Origin: CALLPQ01 sp038531745
Lineage (GTDB): Bacteria; Pseudomonadota; Alphaproteobacteria; Caulobacterales; Parvularculaceae
DNA length: 64,000 nucleotides
Direction of reading: 5' to 3'
NCBI GenBank assembly: GCA_038531745.1
Contig: JBCBBJ010000007.1
Coordinates: 124,001-188,000, forward strand
Part shown: positions 43,149 to 52,942 of the stretch, piece by piece
Numbering within the stretch: position 1 is the stretch's first letter
How the letters are laid out: each line of letters opens with the position of its first letter
The notes under the pieces: generated by a model
Database searches by the model: none
What the model saw: only the letters and a program-made list of their open reading frames with translations
What the model was told of the DNA's origin: nothing
Position numbers and translations under genes: made by a program

Positions 43149-44150
43149 TTAAACTTGGCCAAAAAGATTGGCCCACGCCAGCCGCAAATGCCGGGTCAAG
43201 GCGCCCGGTGGGTGCCCTGATGCTGCCCGGGCGTAGGCCGGCACCATGTGCGGGGCCAGTAGAAAAGGGCGCAAACCGGCGCCGCCGGCGACATCAAGCG
43301 CACCCAGGGCCGCACGCATGTTGCCTCGCCAGGTTTTATACTCAGTCATTAGATAATCAGTGACATGATCATCTTCCACATTCAGCTGCATGGGTGGAAC
43401 GGGTATGGCGCGATGACGGGCAAGCGCCACAAGACCGGCACCATCGCCGATGAGCCTGCCAATATCTGTGGCGGGTTCAACCGCCGGGGTGGCGGGCGCT
43501 GTAAGCTGATGAAGCAAGACAAAAAGCTGTTCTACCATGGCCCCGTCGGTTGAGCGCAACCACTGGCTGGCAGCCTCAATGTCAGTAAAAGCCGGATCAT
43601 AGAGGAGCCGGGCACGGGCCTCGATCACCAGGTCTAGAGCGCTGGCCACGGCGTCAAGGGCGTTTGCCGACCCCTTTTCACCAAGATCGACCGCATGCCC
43701 GGCCACCAAAGCACCGAGCCCGTGGCCAATATCCTGCAACACCGGGTGGGCACGCAAGCGGCGGGCCGCTGGCACCGATGAGCGCGGGTCAGGGTCGGCA
43801 CAAAATTCCGCAGCGATAGCGACTGTTTCAGCTACGGCTTCGCGCCACCATTGTAACCGGATTTCGCCCAAGGGTGGAGTTGATACCGATGCGGGGACAC
43901 GGGCTAACGCCTCGTTCAAGCCTAACCATCCGCATACCAATCGGTGCGCGGCGGCAGGCAGATAGCGCAAGGCATAGAACTGGTCCGGATCGCGATGCTT
44001 TACCGTTTCCAATGATTGGGCCCCCGACGATGCAGGTGATGGCACCCCGGGCTCACCCGGCGCGATGGTTGCAGGCGCTGGCGTAGATGGTGGCATGGGC
44101 TCAGACGGCGCCGGGGCGGGCGGAGCCTTGGAGGTGTCGGGGCGCGGCAT
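43149..44150 (-). CDS. squalene/phytoene synthase family protein (NDUFAF6-like)
   Basis: The 333-residue product has the trans-isoprenyl head-to-head synthase fold: DPDQFYALRYLPAAAHRLVCGWLGLNEALARV, then GEIRLQWWREAV, HPVLQDI and VIEARARLLYD. The aspartate-rich substrate motifs of true squalene or phytoene synthases are weak: I see no clean DxxxD pair. That points to the NDUFAF6-like branch common in alphaproteobacteria, linked in mitochondria to complex I assembly. The ATG at 44150 follows CAGGAAA. The N-terminus has a Pro/Ala-rich, low-complexity stretch of about 50 residues. Confidence 0.8.
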   Translation of the reverse strand: MPRPDTSKAPPAPAPSEPMPPSTPAPATIAPGEPGVPSPASSGAQSLETVKHRDPDQFYALRYLPAAAHRLVCGWLGLNEALARVPASVSTPPLGEIRLQWWREAVAETVAIAAEFCADPDPRSSVPAARRLRAHPVLQDIGHGLGALVAGHAVDLGEKGSANALDAVASALDLVIEARARLLYDPAFTDIEAASQWLRSTDGAMVEQLFVLLHQLTAPATPAVEPATDIGRLIGDGAGLVALARHRAIPVPPMQLNVEDDHVTDYLMTEYKTWRGNMRAALGALDVAGGAGLRPFLLAPHMVPAYARAASGHPPGALTRHLRLAWANLFGQV

Positions 44151-44510
44151 GGGTTTCCTGATGAAGCGGCATTGGCGGTATAGCCCGGACCAGCGCCGCC
44201 TGCCCACCACCATTCGCGAAACGGAGCGCGGCCGCCGCCGCACGTGCGAGGCTAACCAAAACACCCGCGCTGGGCCAGGATGCTTTTTGCCACCAACCGC
44301 GCGAGGCCAGGATTGAACCAAATTTTGCGCTCAGGTGTAACAGGATCAGGTGGCCCGTTAAGTCGGGCGCCGGGCCCGCCCCAATTGGCTGGCGCGAGGC
44401 CAACAATCGCGCCTGTTTTGAGCACCGGGGCTTTTGGCCCGCTAGGCAAGCGGCGATGAACCTGACATATCACGCCCAGAATTCATGTTGACGATCAGAA
44501 AGGATCACCC
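44151..44510. other. 360-base intergenic region before sodB
   Basis: The flanking genes diverge, so promoters for both should lie here. AGAAAGGATC forms the sodB ribosome site. I find no tRNA, clear operator or family-like reading frame. Confidence 0.4.
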
Positions 44511-45113
44511 ATGGCCATTCAACTCCCTAACCTGCCCTATGCGCGCGATGCGCTGGTCCCCCACATGTCTGAAGACACGTTGAACTTTCACTATGGCAAA
44601 CACCATCAGGCCTATGTGGATAATCTCAATAAGATGATCGACGGTACACCGCACGCCGACGCAGACCTTGTGTCCATCGTGCGCGACAGCGCCAATGATG
44701 ACAGCAAAGCGGGCGTTTTTAACAATGCGGCACAGGTGTGGAACCACACATTTTACTGGCACTCCATGAAGCCGGGCGGTGGCGGTGCGCCCACCGGCAC
44801 CATCGCCGATGAAATCAATAAAAACTTTGGCGACTATGACACCTTTAAGGAAGAGTTTGCCAAGGCAGGCGCAACGCAATTCGGCTCCGGCTGGGCCTGG
44901 CTTGTGGCCAAGGCGGGCAAGCTCGAAATCCGTAAAACACCCAATGCGGAAACGCCTCTGACCGATGCGAGCTGCACCCCGATCCTAACCATGGACGTCT
45001 GGGAGCACGCTTACTATCTCGACCACCAGAACAAACGCCCGGCCTATATGTCGACCTTCCTCGACAATCTGGTCAATTGGGACTTCGCCAACGAAAACCT
45101 GGCGTCCGCATAG
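44511..45113 (+). CDS. sodB: iron superoxide dismutase
   Basis: The 200-residue enzyme converts superoxide to oxygen and peroxide. Metal ligands are visible: His in LNFHYGKHHQAYVDNL (His27), His in VWNHTFYWHSM (about 76), and the Asp/His pair in DVWEHAYYLDH (about 163-167). The signature AAQVWNHTFYW and GSGWAWLV favour the iron form. There is no signal peptide, so it is cytoplasmic. AAGGATCACCC precedes the ATG. A strong terminator follows. Confidence 0.96.
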   Translation: MAIQLPNLPYARDALVPHMSEDTLNFHYGKHHQAYVDNLNKMIDGTPHADADLVSIVRDSANDDSKAGVFNNAAQVWNHTFYWHSMKPGGGGAPTGTIADEINKNFGDYDTFKEEFAKAGATQFGSGWAWLVAKAGKLEIRKTPNAETPLTDASCTPILTMDVWEHAYYLDHQNKRPAYMSTFLDNLVNWDFANENLASA

Positions 45114-45137
45114 GTCTTGAGGTCGAAATCAAATTCA

Positions 45138-45167
45138 AAACGGCCGCAGCATTGCGGCCGTTTTTTT
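45138..45167 (+). terminator. rho-independent terminator after sodB
   Basis: CGGCCGCA and TGCGGCCG form an 8-bp stem with a GCAT loop, followed by seven T, 25 bases after the sodB stop. Confidence 0.92.
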
Positions 45168-45197
45168 GTGTGCACAAAGGAAGATCAGTACCAACCA

Positions 45198-45230
45198 TAA
45201 AAAAACCCGCACCAAAAGGTGCGGGTTTTT
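45198..45230. terminator. bidirectional terminator between sodB and the TonB receptor gene
   Basis: AACCCGCACC and GGTGCGGGTT flank an AAAA loop with A and T runs on both sides, so it can end transcripts from both convergent genes. It is 20 bases after the receptor gene stop. Confidence 0.9.
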
Positions 45231-45249
45231 CTGTCGATTTAGGCCGTGA

Positions 45250-48200
45250 TTAGAACTGTGTCCGTACACGGAAGTTGAATGTTCGACCCAACTGCTCCGG
45301 GGCACCAAAGTTGCCAGCAGCAAAATCAACAATACCCGGGAAGCGATCAAACACATTATTCACCGCAAACTGAACGGTTGTTGTGTCAAACAGTGAATAC
45401 TGCAGTGACATATTGTGGATGATCCGGTCACGCTGACGGTCATCGATCACGTTGTCGATGGTAGACACAACAGCGTCATCACCTGGTCCAACATTGGAGA
45501 TGAAGGAGTTAAACTGTGAATCGAAGACCGGCTTATCCTGCCAAGTGGCACGCCAGAAGAGACGGAACTTGTCCCAGTTATAGGTGATGTCGAACGTGCC
45601 TTGCCATTTTGGATCCTCGAATTCACCAATTGGATCATCAGCTTCTTCATCAAGAACCTGTAGCTCGTTTTGAATAGCACGAAGGACTGTTGCATCGAAG
45701 CTCAGCTCACCGAGGTCATTATCGGCAAAACCGCCGAGACCAATTGCCTTTGGCGCAGCGCCAAACGCATCAGCAACGTCGAAGGAATAGCGCCAGCGAC
45801 CCTGCACACCTTTATAGCTGGAATTCGCAGCGTTGAGGCTTGTTGTTCGGCCGAAGATAACCTGTCCAGCATCATCACGAACGAAGAGATCGTTGCTACA
45901 TGCTGGCGTGTCCGGGAAACTCGGGCTGTCAAAGCAGGCACCAAGAATTTGCGTCAGGTTGAGATTGGAAATCCGATCTTCGATGTTGATCCGGAAGTAA
46001 TCAACCTGCAGGCTCATGCGGTCGATCCAACGCGGCTCCACAACAACACCAACGGTGTATGAACGCGAACGCTCCGGTGTCAGAGCCGGGTTACCAGAGG
46101 TAGCACCGATAATTGATGCGTTCACAACATTCGATGTGAAGTTATCAGGGTCAATGCCAGCGGCGACACAGTTTGCGCGACGTGTGGCCGGAACCAGACC
46201 GTCGTCAACGAACCGCGAGTCACACGGGTCACTGGCAAACAGGAAGGCCTGAACCTCCGGTGAGAACAACTCAACCAGTGATGGCACCCGGATCGCTGTG
46301 GTGTAAGAGCCACGGAAAGTCAGGTCTTCCACTGGTTTCCAACGGCCACCGAATTCCCACGCGGTTGAAGAGGTATTGTTCTCGTTCAACCCCTGAACGT
46401 CACGAGCGCGGTTTCGCACACGGCGAACTGAGGCTTCCATTTGGAAGAGCTCAACACCCGGGATCGCATTTTCTGACCCAATGATTGGCAGGAACGTCTC
46501 ACCGAAGAATTCGATCGTCCGGTTTTCACCACCTGTGGTCGGGAAGGTCGAGCTCCGCGTGATGTCGATCGAGGTGCCAAGACCCGGCGTAAAGACCGCG
46601 CGATCACGGCGCGTCTCAAAGCCAGCATTCAGCTTGACCCACCCAGCCGGCAATTCGAACACGTCACCTGTAATAGACGCGGTGAATACGCGCTGTTCGT
46701 TATCAGCAATCGCGATCCGCGGACCGTTACCGTTGATAAAGGCAATTGCAGCCGGGCTGTTCAGTGCCGCGGCATCACCAAAGAGGTTGATCGGGATACA
46801 GCCATCGGCAAACGGGAACGAAGCAGCTGACAACCCGCCACCTTCGGGGGCGGCGTTAAAGCCTTCGACTGTTCCAGCCGCAATCTCAATGTTTGTCTGA
46901 CAGACGACGTCACCTAGCTGCGCATTGCCCACGCCGCTCAAGCTGTCTGTGTTGAAAACCGCAAGGGCTTCTTCCGTAGTCATCGCCAGCCCTTCATCGA
47001 TGATGGTTTGCAACGATGCATCGGAAAGCGTCACGGCTTCAATCGCATTGAAGAAGCGACCATCAACGATGCCGAAGGTTTGCGTTTCGACGTCAGCATT
47101 CCCGAAAACGCCGGAAACCTGCCAATCGAAGCCACGCTCACCGATATTGAAGTTGCCGTCAAAACCCGCTGCAACCCGCCACGTCGTGTTTTCGGCAGAG
47201 TTCGCGCCTGATCCGACGATATCGTTGTTAAAGCGGTTAACCGCAAACGTATCCAAGCCGTTTGACGTGAGAATGCCCCGCGCCTGATCGGTCAGGAAGG
47301 GGTTGTCAACGCTCAGCCCTGTCAGTGCGCCTGAAGCGCCGCCAAAGGCAAATGTCTGGAAACCACCCTGGTTGACCAGCTCACTCGCGTTCGAATTCGA
47401 AAACGTTGTTTCGAGGAAGAATTGTACATTCTCTGTCAGGTCGTAGTGACCGAAGAATGACCCGTTAATCCGCTCAATGGGTGACCGGATTTGCGCAACG
47501 CTATCGAAAAAGTCGATCCCGCAATTGCCGCCTTGGGCAAAGAATGCTGAGGATGTGCCCGGTGTTTCGCCGGGTTCACAAGCCTGCAGATTGCCTTGTG
47601 CGTCAAACTGATAAAAATTGCCATCTGCCAATGCACCAACGCCGAAGGATGGAATATTGGTGGCCCCTGGTGAAACGGACCCGAACTGACCAAACAGCTG
47701 AACCACCTGGTTATCGAAGATTCGAAATTCCTGATCGGGATCGCCGTCGCCATCAACGTCAACGCCAGCACTGGTACCAAAGCTCACAAGGTTGGGGTCA
47801 TTGCTGAAGAAATTTGGACGCCGTGAAAGGAGGCCGCCATCCTGGCGGTTGTACTCGATCGAAAATACAGCGTTACCGCGGCCGTCAGCGAAGTTACCAC
47901 CAAGTACTGACTGCACCTGATAGCTTTCGAAATCACCTTCTTGCGCGATGCCCCACTGACCGGAAACTTCAAACCCTTCATAATCGTCTCGAAGGATAAT
48001 GTTGATCGTACCGGCTATTGAATCAGAGCCGTAAACCGCAGCACCGGCGAGCGGCACAACATCAATGCTTTCGACCAGCGCGATGGGAATCGCGTTCAAG
48101 TCAACCTGCAGGCCTTGGGCATTGTTGAAGGTTGTCGGTGTTGAGGAGGAAACGAAGCGACGACCATTAACGAGGGTCAACGTCCGCGCCGTACCAAGGT

Positions 48201-48528
48201 CAAAAAGGTCGATAAAGTTCTGACCAACCGAAAAAGCATTCTGGGCGCCGTTAAGATCGACACCCTGGCCAAAGGTCGGCACCTCGGAGAGAGCGTCGCC
48301 GATATTGGTGAAGGCCCGCTTATCGAAGGTTTCAGCACCCACTTCGAGAGCCGGGCGAACCGTATCGAGACCTGACCGTTTTATCCGCGAACCCGTAACA
48401 ACGATTTCTTCGTTGTCATCATCCTGCGCGTAAGATGCTGTTGCTGTGCCAAGCGCCATGGCAGAGACGCCAGCAGAGAGAAGACTGCTCAGCGCAATTT
48501 TGCGCCAATCAATAGTTGAATTGCTCAT
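45250..48528 (-). CDS. TonB-dependent receptor
   Basis: The 1092-residue outer-membrane active transporter has a signal peptide (core about 12-33, cleavage after SYAQ). A TonB-box-like start EEIVVTGSRIKRSGLDTVRPALEV leads into the plug domain, with ALSEVPTF and the VNGRRFVSS block. A long 22-strand barrel ends in the consensus FRVRTQF. The plug type and length resemble the large receptors of Caulobacter and Sphingomonas relatives used for sugars, polymers or peptides rather than classical siderophores; the substrate is unknown. The ATG at 48528 has AAGGGGC upstream. No TonB, ExbBD or catabolic gene is adjacent. Confidence 0.93.
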   Translation of the reverse strand: MSNSTIDWRKIALSSLLSAGVSAMALGTATASYAQDDDNEEIVVTGSRIKRSGLDTVRPALEVGAETFDKRAFTNIGDALSEVPTFGQGVDLNGAQNAFSVGQNFIDLFDLGTARTLTLVNGRRFVSSSTPTTFNNAQGLQVDLNAIPIALVESIDVVPLAGAAVYGSDSIAGTINIILRDDYEGFEVSGQWGIAQEGDFESYQVQSVLGGNFADGRGNAVFSIEYNRQDGGLLSRRPNFFSNDPNLVSFGTSAGVDVDGDGDPDQEFRIFDNQVVQLFGQFGSVSPGATNIPSFGVGALADGNFYQFDAQGNLQACEPGETPGTSSAFFAQGGNCGIDFFDSVAQIRSPIERINGSFFGHYDLTENVQFFLETTFSNSNASELVNQGGFQTFAFGGASGALTGLSVDNPFLTDQARGILTSNGLDTFAVNRFNNDIVGSGANSAENTTWRVAAGFDGNFNIGERGFDWQVSGVFGNADVETQTFGIVDGRFFNAIEAVTLSDASLQTIIDEGLAMTTEEALAVFNTDSLSGVGNAQLGDVVCQTNIEIAAGTVEGFNAAPEGGGLSAASFPFADGCIPINLFGDAAALNSPAAIAFINGNGPRIAIADNEQRVFTASITGDVFELPAGWVKLNAGFETRRDRAVFTPGLGTSIDITRSSTFPTTGGENRTIEFFGETFLPIIGSENAIPGVELFQMEASVRRVRNRARDVQGLNENNTSSTAWEFGGRWKPVEDLTFRGSYTTAIRVPSLVELFSPEVQAFLFASDPCDSRFVDDGLVPATRRANCVAAGIDPDNFTSNVVNASIIGATSGNPALTPERSRSYTVGVVVEPRWIDRMSLQVDYFRINIEDRISNLNLTQILGACFDSPSFPDTPACSNDLFVRDDAGQVIFGRTTSLNAANSSYKGVQGRWRYSFDVADAFGAAPKAIGLGGFADNDLGELSFDATVLRAIQNELQVLDEEADDPIGEFEDPKWQGTFDITYNWDKFRLFWRATWQDKPVFDSQFNSFISNVGPGDDAVVSTIDNVIDDRQRDRIIHNMSLQYSLFDTTTVQFAVNNVFDRFPGIVDFAAGNFGAPEQLGRTFNFRVRTQF

Positions 48529-48853
48529 CGATAAGCCCCTTAACTTTCCGTATGTGGCCGGATTTCCGGTGTTCATTGTCAACACGTGCTTGGAAACAAA
48601 TTGCGTCCGCCGCGAATGCAGATGTGCCGAGTTACGAATTTATGAACGACAGAGTTTTGGAGTCAATTACCGTGCTCGTTGTTCATGGGTGATGTTTTCC
48701 CATGTTGCATCGCTGCATCACCTATTCGTTGCCCGACCAAAAAAATCGACCAAACAGCTGTTTCATGTTTACCTTAATCGCCGTTTCCGTGACCATAAAA
48801 GGACTTGGCTTTGGCGGTGTACTGCTAAAAATTGTCTTTACAAGGTGGATCTC
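48529..48853. promoter_or_regulatory. divergent intergenic region with an inverted repeat
   Basis: This 325-base region separates the TonB receptor and the secreted-protein gene. It contains the inverted repeat GGTGATG (48689-48695) ... CATCACC (48716-48722), a candidate operator. No reading frame of note. Confidence 0.35.
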
Positions 48854-49549
48854 ATGCGTATTTCACGCCCCCGGCGTATTCGGAAACCAGTGGGTATTTA
48901 TCTCACCAGCGCAGCATTGCTCTGTCCCATCGGCGTCACAGCAAATGCACAAGATAGTGGTATTGCGGTGACAGTTGAGGAGGCGCTGGTTGCGTGCAGC
49001 GCCATTAACAATCGCGCCAGCAGGCTTGAGTGTTTTGACAGCCTGTCCGCCGCGGTGAAAAGCACAACCACTGTATCGCAAACAGGAAGCGCGCCGCCAT
49101 CCGCCACCACACGGCGCGGCGCGACCGTGGCGGCAAAACCTGCACCGCCTGCCCCTGCCGAGGGTGACGAAAAACGGTTAAAGGTTGAGCCTACGTCAGA
49201 ACAGCAAACGGCAGCCCCTCAACAAGAAGCCACGCCGCCAGCCAAAACGGCTGATGCCGGTGATACCCCTGCCGCGTCGGAGAAGAAATTCCTGATCATT
49301 CCGAAAAATGACCCGACGGCAAAACGGCTACTGCGCACGCCTTTTACCAGTAAAATCCTAAAAGCATGGCTGCGCCGGGATAAGATCTACGTGGCACTCG
49401 ACAATGGTGAAGTCTGGAAACAGACCTCAATTAACCGCCCGCGCATGCCTAAAGAGGGCCAGGATGCGGCTTTCACCAAAGGCGGTGTCGGCTGGTTTGT
49501 GCAGTTTAACGGTCGTGGCCCCAAAATCAGCGTAACGCAGGTAAAATAA
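48854..49549 (+). CDS. secreted protein of unknown function with a CxxI...RLxCFD motif
   Basis: The 231-residue product has a signal peptide (hydrophobic YLTSAALLCPIGVTANA to about residue 32). The mature N-terminus carries ALVACSAINNRASRLECFDSL, a two-cysteine motif shared by many small exported proteins of alphaproteobacteria and some type VI accessory proteins. A Pro/Ala/Thr/Gln-rich linker (about 75-140) follows. The C-terminal domain (about 145-231) has KKFLIIPKND and VWKQTSINRPRMPKEG, likely a compact beta fold. The ATG at 48854 follows AAGGTGGA. No function can be assigned. Confidence 0.65.
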   Translation: MRISRPRRIRKPVGIYLTSAALLCPIGVTANAQDSGIAVTVEEALVACSAINNRASRLECFDSLSAAVKSTTTVSQTGSAPPSATTRRGATVAAKPAPPAPAEGDEKRLKVEPTSEQQTAAPQQEATPPAKTADAGDTPAASEKKFLIIPKNDPTAKRLLRTPFTSKILKAWLRRDKIYVALDNGEVWKQTSINRPRMPKEGQDAAFTKGGVGWFVQFNGRGPKISVTQVK

Positions 49550-49570
49550 ACGGCACCTCTTCACCCAATC

Positions 49571-49621
49571 GCCGGGGCGCTGCCCTCGGCTTTATGCGGT
49601 TGCCGGGGCGCTGCCCTCGGC
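49571..49621. repeat. 20-bp direct repeat around the secF stop codon
   Basis: GCCGGGGCGCTGCCCTCGGC occurs at 49571-49590 and again at 49602-49621; the second copy is the end of the secF coding region. The stop codon lies between them. It looks like a small duplication of the gene's 3' end. Confidence 0.8.
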
Positions 49622-50608
49622 GGGGGCTTTGCTCCAGTCGCGTTTGACGCCGAGCAGAAGGAGGAGTGGTGAGGCGACGAAGATCGATGAGTATGTCCCC
49701 ACCACGACGCCCCAGATCATGGCGAAGGTGAAACCGCGCAGGACTTCGCCGCCGAGCACGTAGAGGGCGATCAGGGCGAGGAGCGTTGTCACAGATGTCA
49801 TTACCGTGCGGGTCAGCGTTTCGTTGATGGACAGGTCGAGCAATTCAGCCAGCGGTTTCTTTTTATATTTGCGCAGGTTTTCGCGCACACGGTCATAGAC
49901 AACAACCGTATCGTTCATGGAATAGCCCACAATCGTCAGGAGTGCGGCGATGATTGGCAAGTTAAACTCAATCCGCGTCAGCGCAAAAACGCCGAGGGTC
50001 AGCGTCACATCATGGGCAAGCGCCAGGATCGCGCCCACGGAAAATTGCCACTCAAAGCGTAGCCAGATATAGATCAGCATCATCCCGATGGCGAGGATAA
50101 CGGCGGTGATCCCCGCCCGGATCAATTCGCCGGAGACAGTGGGGCCCACAACCTCTTCGCGCTCAAACGCAACGCCGTCGCCAAGCAGGGTTTGCAACGC
50201 GGCTTTGACCCGGCCAAGCGCGGCGAATTGGACCGATTCCGCCTTATCGTCCGTCGCCTGCACGGCTGTATCCGTGTCGGTAAGCAGATCAGCCGCCATC
50301 TCTTCATCCTGTTGCTGGACGGTGACCACAACACCGGACCGGGTGCCATCGAGGCTGTCGATCTCCTGGACCTGCGGCTCGCCAAGCCCAAGACCGCCAA
50401 CCGCTTCGCGTACGGATTGAATATTGATGGGGTTGGTGTGGGACACCTCAACGGTCACGCCGCCTTTGAAATCAACGCCGAGATTTAGGCCATTGATGGC
50501 CACGAGCGCCACCGACGCGGCCAGCAAAACAGCCGAGAAGATGAAGGCGATCAACCGGCCTTTGGTGAACGCGATGTTGGTATCATCGGGGATCAGTTTG
50601 AGTTTCAT
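49592..50608 (-). CDS. secF: protein translocase subunit SecF
   Basis: The 338-residue inner-membrane protein works with SecD to drive late steps of Sec export using the proton gradient. The first membrane helix is followed by the periplasmic domain opening NGLNLGVDFKGGVTVEV. Then come the cytoplasmic-face motif GYSMNDTVVVYDRVREN (about 230-246) and helices ending near LLLLLGVKRDW. It follows secD by 48 bases. Confidence 0.97.
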   Translation of the reverse strand: MKLKLIPDDTNIAFTKGRLIAFIFSAVLLAASVALVAINGLNLGVDFKGGVTVEVSHTNPINIQSVREAVGGLGLGEPQVQEIDSLDGTRSGVVVTVQQQDEEMAADLLTDTDTAVQATDDKAESVQFAALGRVKAALQTLLGDGVAFEREEVVGPTVSGELIRAGITAVILAIGMMLIYIWLRFEWQFSVGAILALAHDVTLTLGVFALTRIEFNLPIIAALLTIVGYSMNDTVVVYDRVRENLRKYKKKPLAELLDLSINETLTRTVMTSVTTLLALIALYVLGGEVLRGFTFAMIWGVVVGTYSSIFVASPLLLLLGVKRDWSKAPAEGSAPATA

Positions 50609-50656
50609 GGGGCCCTCACAATTGGCCTTAGGCGGTGTAAAACATCAGTGGTGGGA

Positions 50657-52342
50657 CTAAAGGCTCAACGTCTTTGGTCGGTTTTTCAGGAGATAGCGCC
50701 CGGCAAACAAGCGGGTGAGCACGTAGGCGGTAAAGACTGACGTCACGACCCCGGTGGCGAGTGTCACGGCAAAGCCGCGCACGGGCCCCGCGCCCAGTTG
50801 GAACATGATCAGGGCGGCAAGAAAGGTCGTCACATTGGCGTCAAGGATTGCTGACCACGCCCGTCGATAGCCCGTCTCCACCGCATTGATCGGGCCTTTG
50901 CCAGCACCCAACTCTTCCCGGATACGCTCGAAGATCAAAACATTGGCGTCAACGGCCATGCCGATGGTCAACACAATACCGGCAATACCCGGCAGGGTTA
51001 GCGTGGAGCCGAACAAGGACAACAACCCGGCAATCAGGATCACATTGGCGATCAGTGCCATGTTGGCGTAAAGCCCGAACCGGCCATAGGAAATGACCAT
51101 ATAAAAGATGACAGCAATAAAGCCGATGATGACGGCGCGGGACCCGGCCTTGATTGAATCCTGGCCAAGCCCGGCACCAACGGTGCGTTGTTCAATCGTC
51201 TGCAAAGGCGCGGGCAACGCCCCGGCGCGGATCAAGGTTGACACCCGCACGGCCTCATCGGCGGTAAAGCGCCCGGTAATGCGACCGGAGCCACCGGTGA
51301 TCGGCGATTGGATATTGGGCGCCGAGATTACCCGACAATCAAGCACGATGGCAAAAACCTGCCCGATATTGTCACGGGTGTAGCGGGAAAACCGCCGCGC
51401 GCCGCGATTGTCAAACTTAAAATTGATTTGAAACCCGCCATTGTCCGGGTCCGGACTGGCCGAGGCATCAACAACCATGTCGCCGGTAATCACCGGCGTG
51501 CGTTCCAGGACGAGGGCGCCGCCCCCTTCTTCATCGGCAAGTCGGCGCACCATCCGCCCCGGCGGCATGCCGGATACCTCCGGGCACTGGGATTCCTCAT
51601 CAACATCAAGGCTGGCCCAATCGCCAATTTCCGGCACCGGTACCGAGAGGTCTGCCGGGTGAAAGGTGAGCTGGCCGGTTTGGTTGATCACATTTTTCAA
51701 GGCTTCGGGATCATTATCGCCGGGCACCTGCACCACGATGCGGTCTGTGCCCTGGGGCTGGATCGAGACTTCTTTATTGCCGGCGGGATCAATCCGTCGG
51801 CGCACAACCTCGATGGAATCGGTCACCGCCTCGCGGGCATAGCTGCGCTGGGCCTCATCGGTCATAGTGATGCGGATGGTGGCGTCGCCCACGGTGGTGA
51901 CATTATAGGGCTGCACACTGCTCAGCCCGCCGGCCAACCCGCCAAGGTCAAGGCCAACGCGGGTGGCATCGCGCACCCGCTCCATCGCGTTGTCGAGCGT
52001 GGCGGGGTCACGCAGAACAATCTCAAGACGCTGTTCGGCTTTGTCGGGGCGGATCGCGCGGGTGGAAATCCGGCCGCCCTCCCCGCCGCGGTCCCGAAAG
52101 CGCGTGCGCACATCCTGGCCAAGGCTGGTCAGCCGGTCGCCGATGACCTTGTCCGTATCAACTTTGAGGAGAAGATAAGAGCCCCCTTGCAAGTCGAGGC
52201 CAAGGTTCATCGTGCTTTTGGGCAGAAAGCCCGGCAAGGCCGCGCGCTGGTCCTCGCTCAAAACATTGGGTAGCGCAAAGACGAGGCCAAAAAGCACCAC
52301 GCCGAGGGTGGCGATGGCTTGAAAGCGGGAAAATTGCAGCAT
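50657..52342 (-). CDS. secD: protein translocase subunit SecD
   Basis: The 561-residue inner-membrane partner of SecF. The N-terminal helix leads to the periplasmic P1 domain, with MNLGLDLQGGSYLLLKVD (about 45-62) and DRIVVQVPGDNDPEALKNVI. The C-terminal transmembrane block has GIAGIVLTIGMAVDANVLIFERIREE (about 455-480), where the conserved Asp takes part in proton coupling. The ATG at 52342 gives the usual short N-terminus. It lies downstream of yajC. Confidence 0.97.
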   Translation of the reverse strand: MLQFSRFQAIATLGVVLFGLVFALPNVLSEDQRAALPGFLPKSTMNLGLDLQGGSYLLLKVDTDKVIGDRLTSLGQDVRTRFRDRGGEGGRISTRAIRPDKAEQRLEIVLRDPATLDNAMERVRDATRVGLDLGGLAGGLSSVQPYNVTTVGDATIRITMTDEAQRSYAREAVTDSIEVVRRRIDPAGNKEVSIQPQGTDRIVVQVPGDNDPEALKNVINQTGQLTFHPADLSVPVPEIGDWASLDVDEESQCPEVSGMPPGRMVRRLADEEGGGALVLERTPVITGDMVVDASASPDPDNGGFQINFKFDNRGARRFSRYTRDNIGQVFAIVLDCRVISAPNIQSPITGGSGRITGRFTADEAVRVSTLIRAGALPAPLQTIEQRTVGAGLGQDSIKAGSRAVIIGFIAVIFYMVISYGRFGLYANMALIANVILIAGLLSLFGSTLTLPGIAGIVLTIGMAVDANVLIFERIREELGAGKGPINAVETGYRRAWSAILDANVTTFLAALIMFQLGAGPVRGFAVTLATGVVTSVFTAYVLTRLFAGRYLLKNRPKTLSL

Positions 52343-52549
52343 CAGACGGTTCCGGAATTGGAGGGACGGCAAGGCCCGGTGGCGGGCCAACATCACTAAA
52401 CAGGATCGAGGTCAATCATCGATGGCGGGGCACCCTGTCGCGTGCATCACCCCGAGCGTGTGCCTGACAACGTGGTGGCAACCGGGCGCAGCACAAGACG
52501 CGTGCCACCGTCGGCGCCCGTTGACGGGCCGTTTGCGCGCGCGGTGTGA

Positions 52550-52942
52550 CTATTTTTCATCATTGGCCGGTTGCGGCTTGGTGCGCACATCACTGAGCGT
52601 CGCCTTGACCACTTTGACCGCCACATTATCGGCGAGTTCAACCATCACCTCGTCGCCTTCCAGCACCTTCGTCACCTTGCCGACAATCCCGCCAGCGGTA
52701 ACCACAACATCACCGCGGCGCACATTGGCCACCATCTCCAGATGCTTTTTGCGCGCTTGGGCCTGGGGCCGGATTAAGAGGAAATAGAAGATCACAAAGA
52801 TAAAGATGATCGGCAGAAACTGGATCAACGCACTTTGCGCCGTGGGCTCAGGCGCTTGCGCCAGGGCGGCGGGCATCACAGCGAAAAGTGATAGCGCAGA
52901 CAAAGCTCGCAAAGCGGGCCGATAAAAACGGGCGGTCCCCAT
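52550..52942 (-). CDS. yajC: preprotein translocase subunit YajC
   Basis: The 130-residue SecDF accessory protein has the membrane helix LPIIFIFVIFYFLLIRPQ, then the basic RKKHLEMVANVRRGDVVVTAGGIVGKV and the SH3-like C-terminus. Unusually it starts with an extra hydrophobic segment ending AALAQ that looks like a signal peptide, putting about 40 residues before the normal YajC start. The ATG at 52942 has AGGAGA upstream. It is the first gene of yajC-secD-secF. Confidence 0.95.
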   Translation of the reverse strand: MGTARFYRPALRALSALSLFAVMPAALAQAPEPTAQSALIQFLPIIFIFVIFYFLLIRPQAQARKKHLEMVANVRRGDVVVTAGGIVGKVTKVLEGDEVMVELADNVAVKVVKATLSDVRTKPQPANDEK

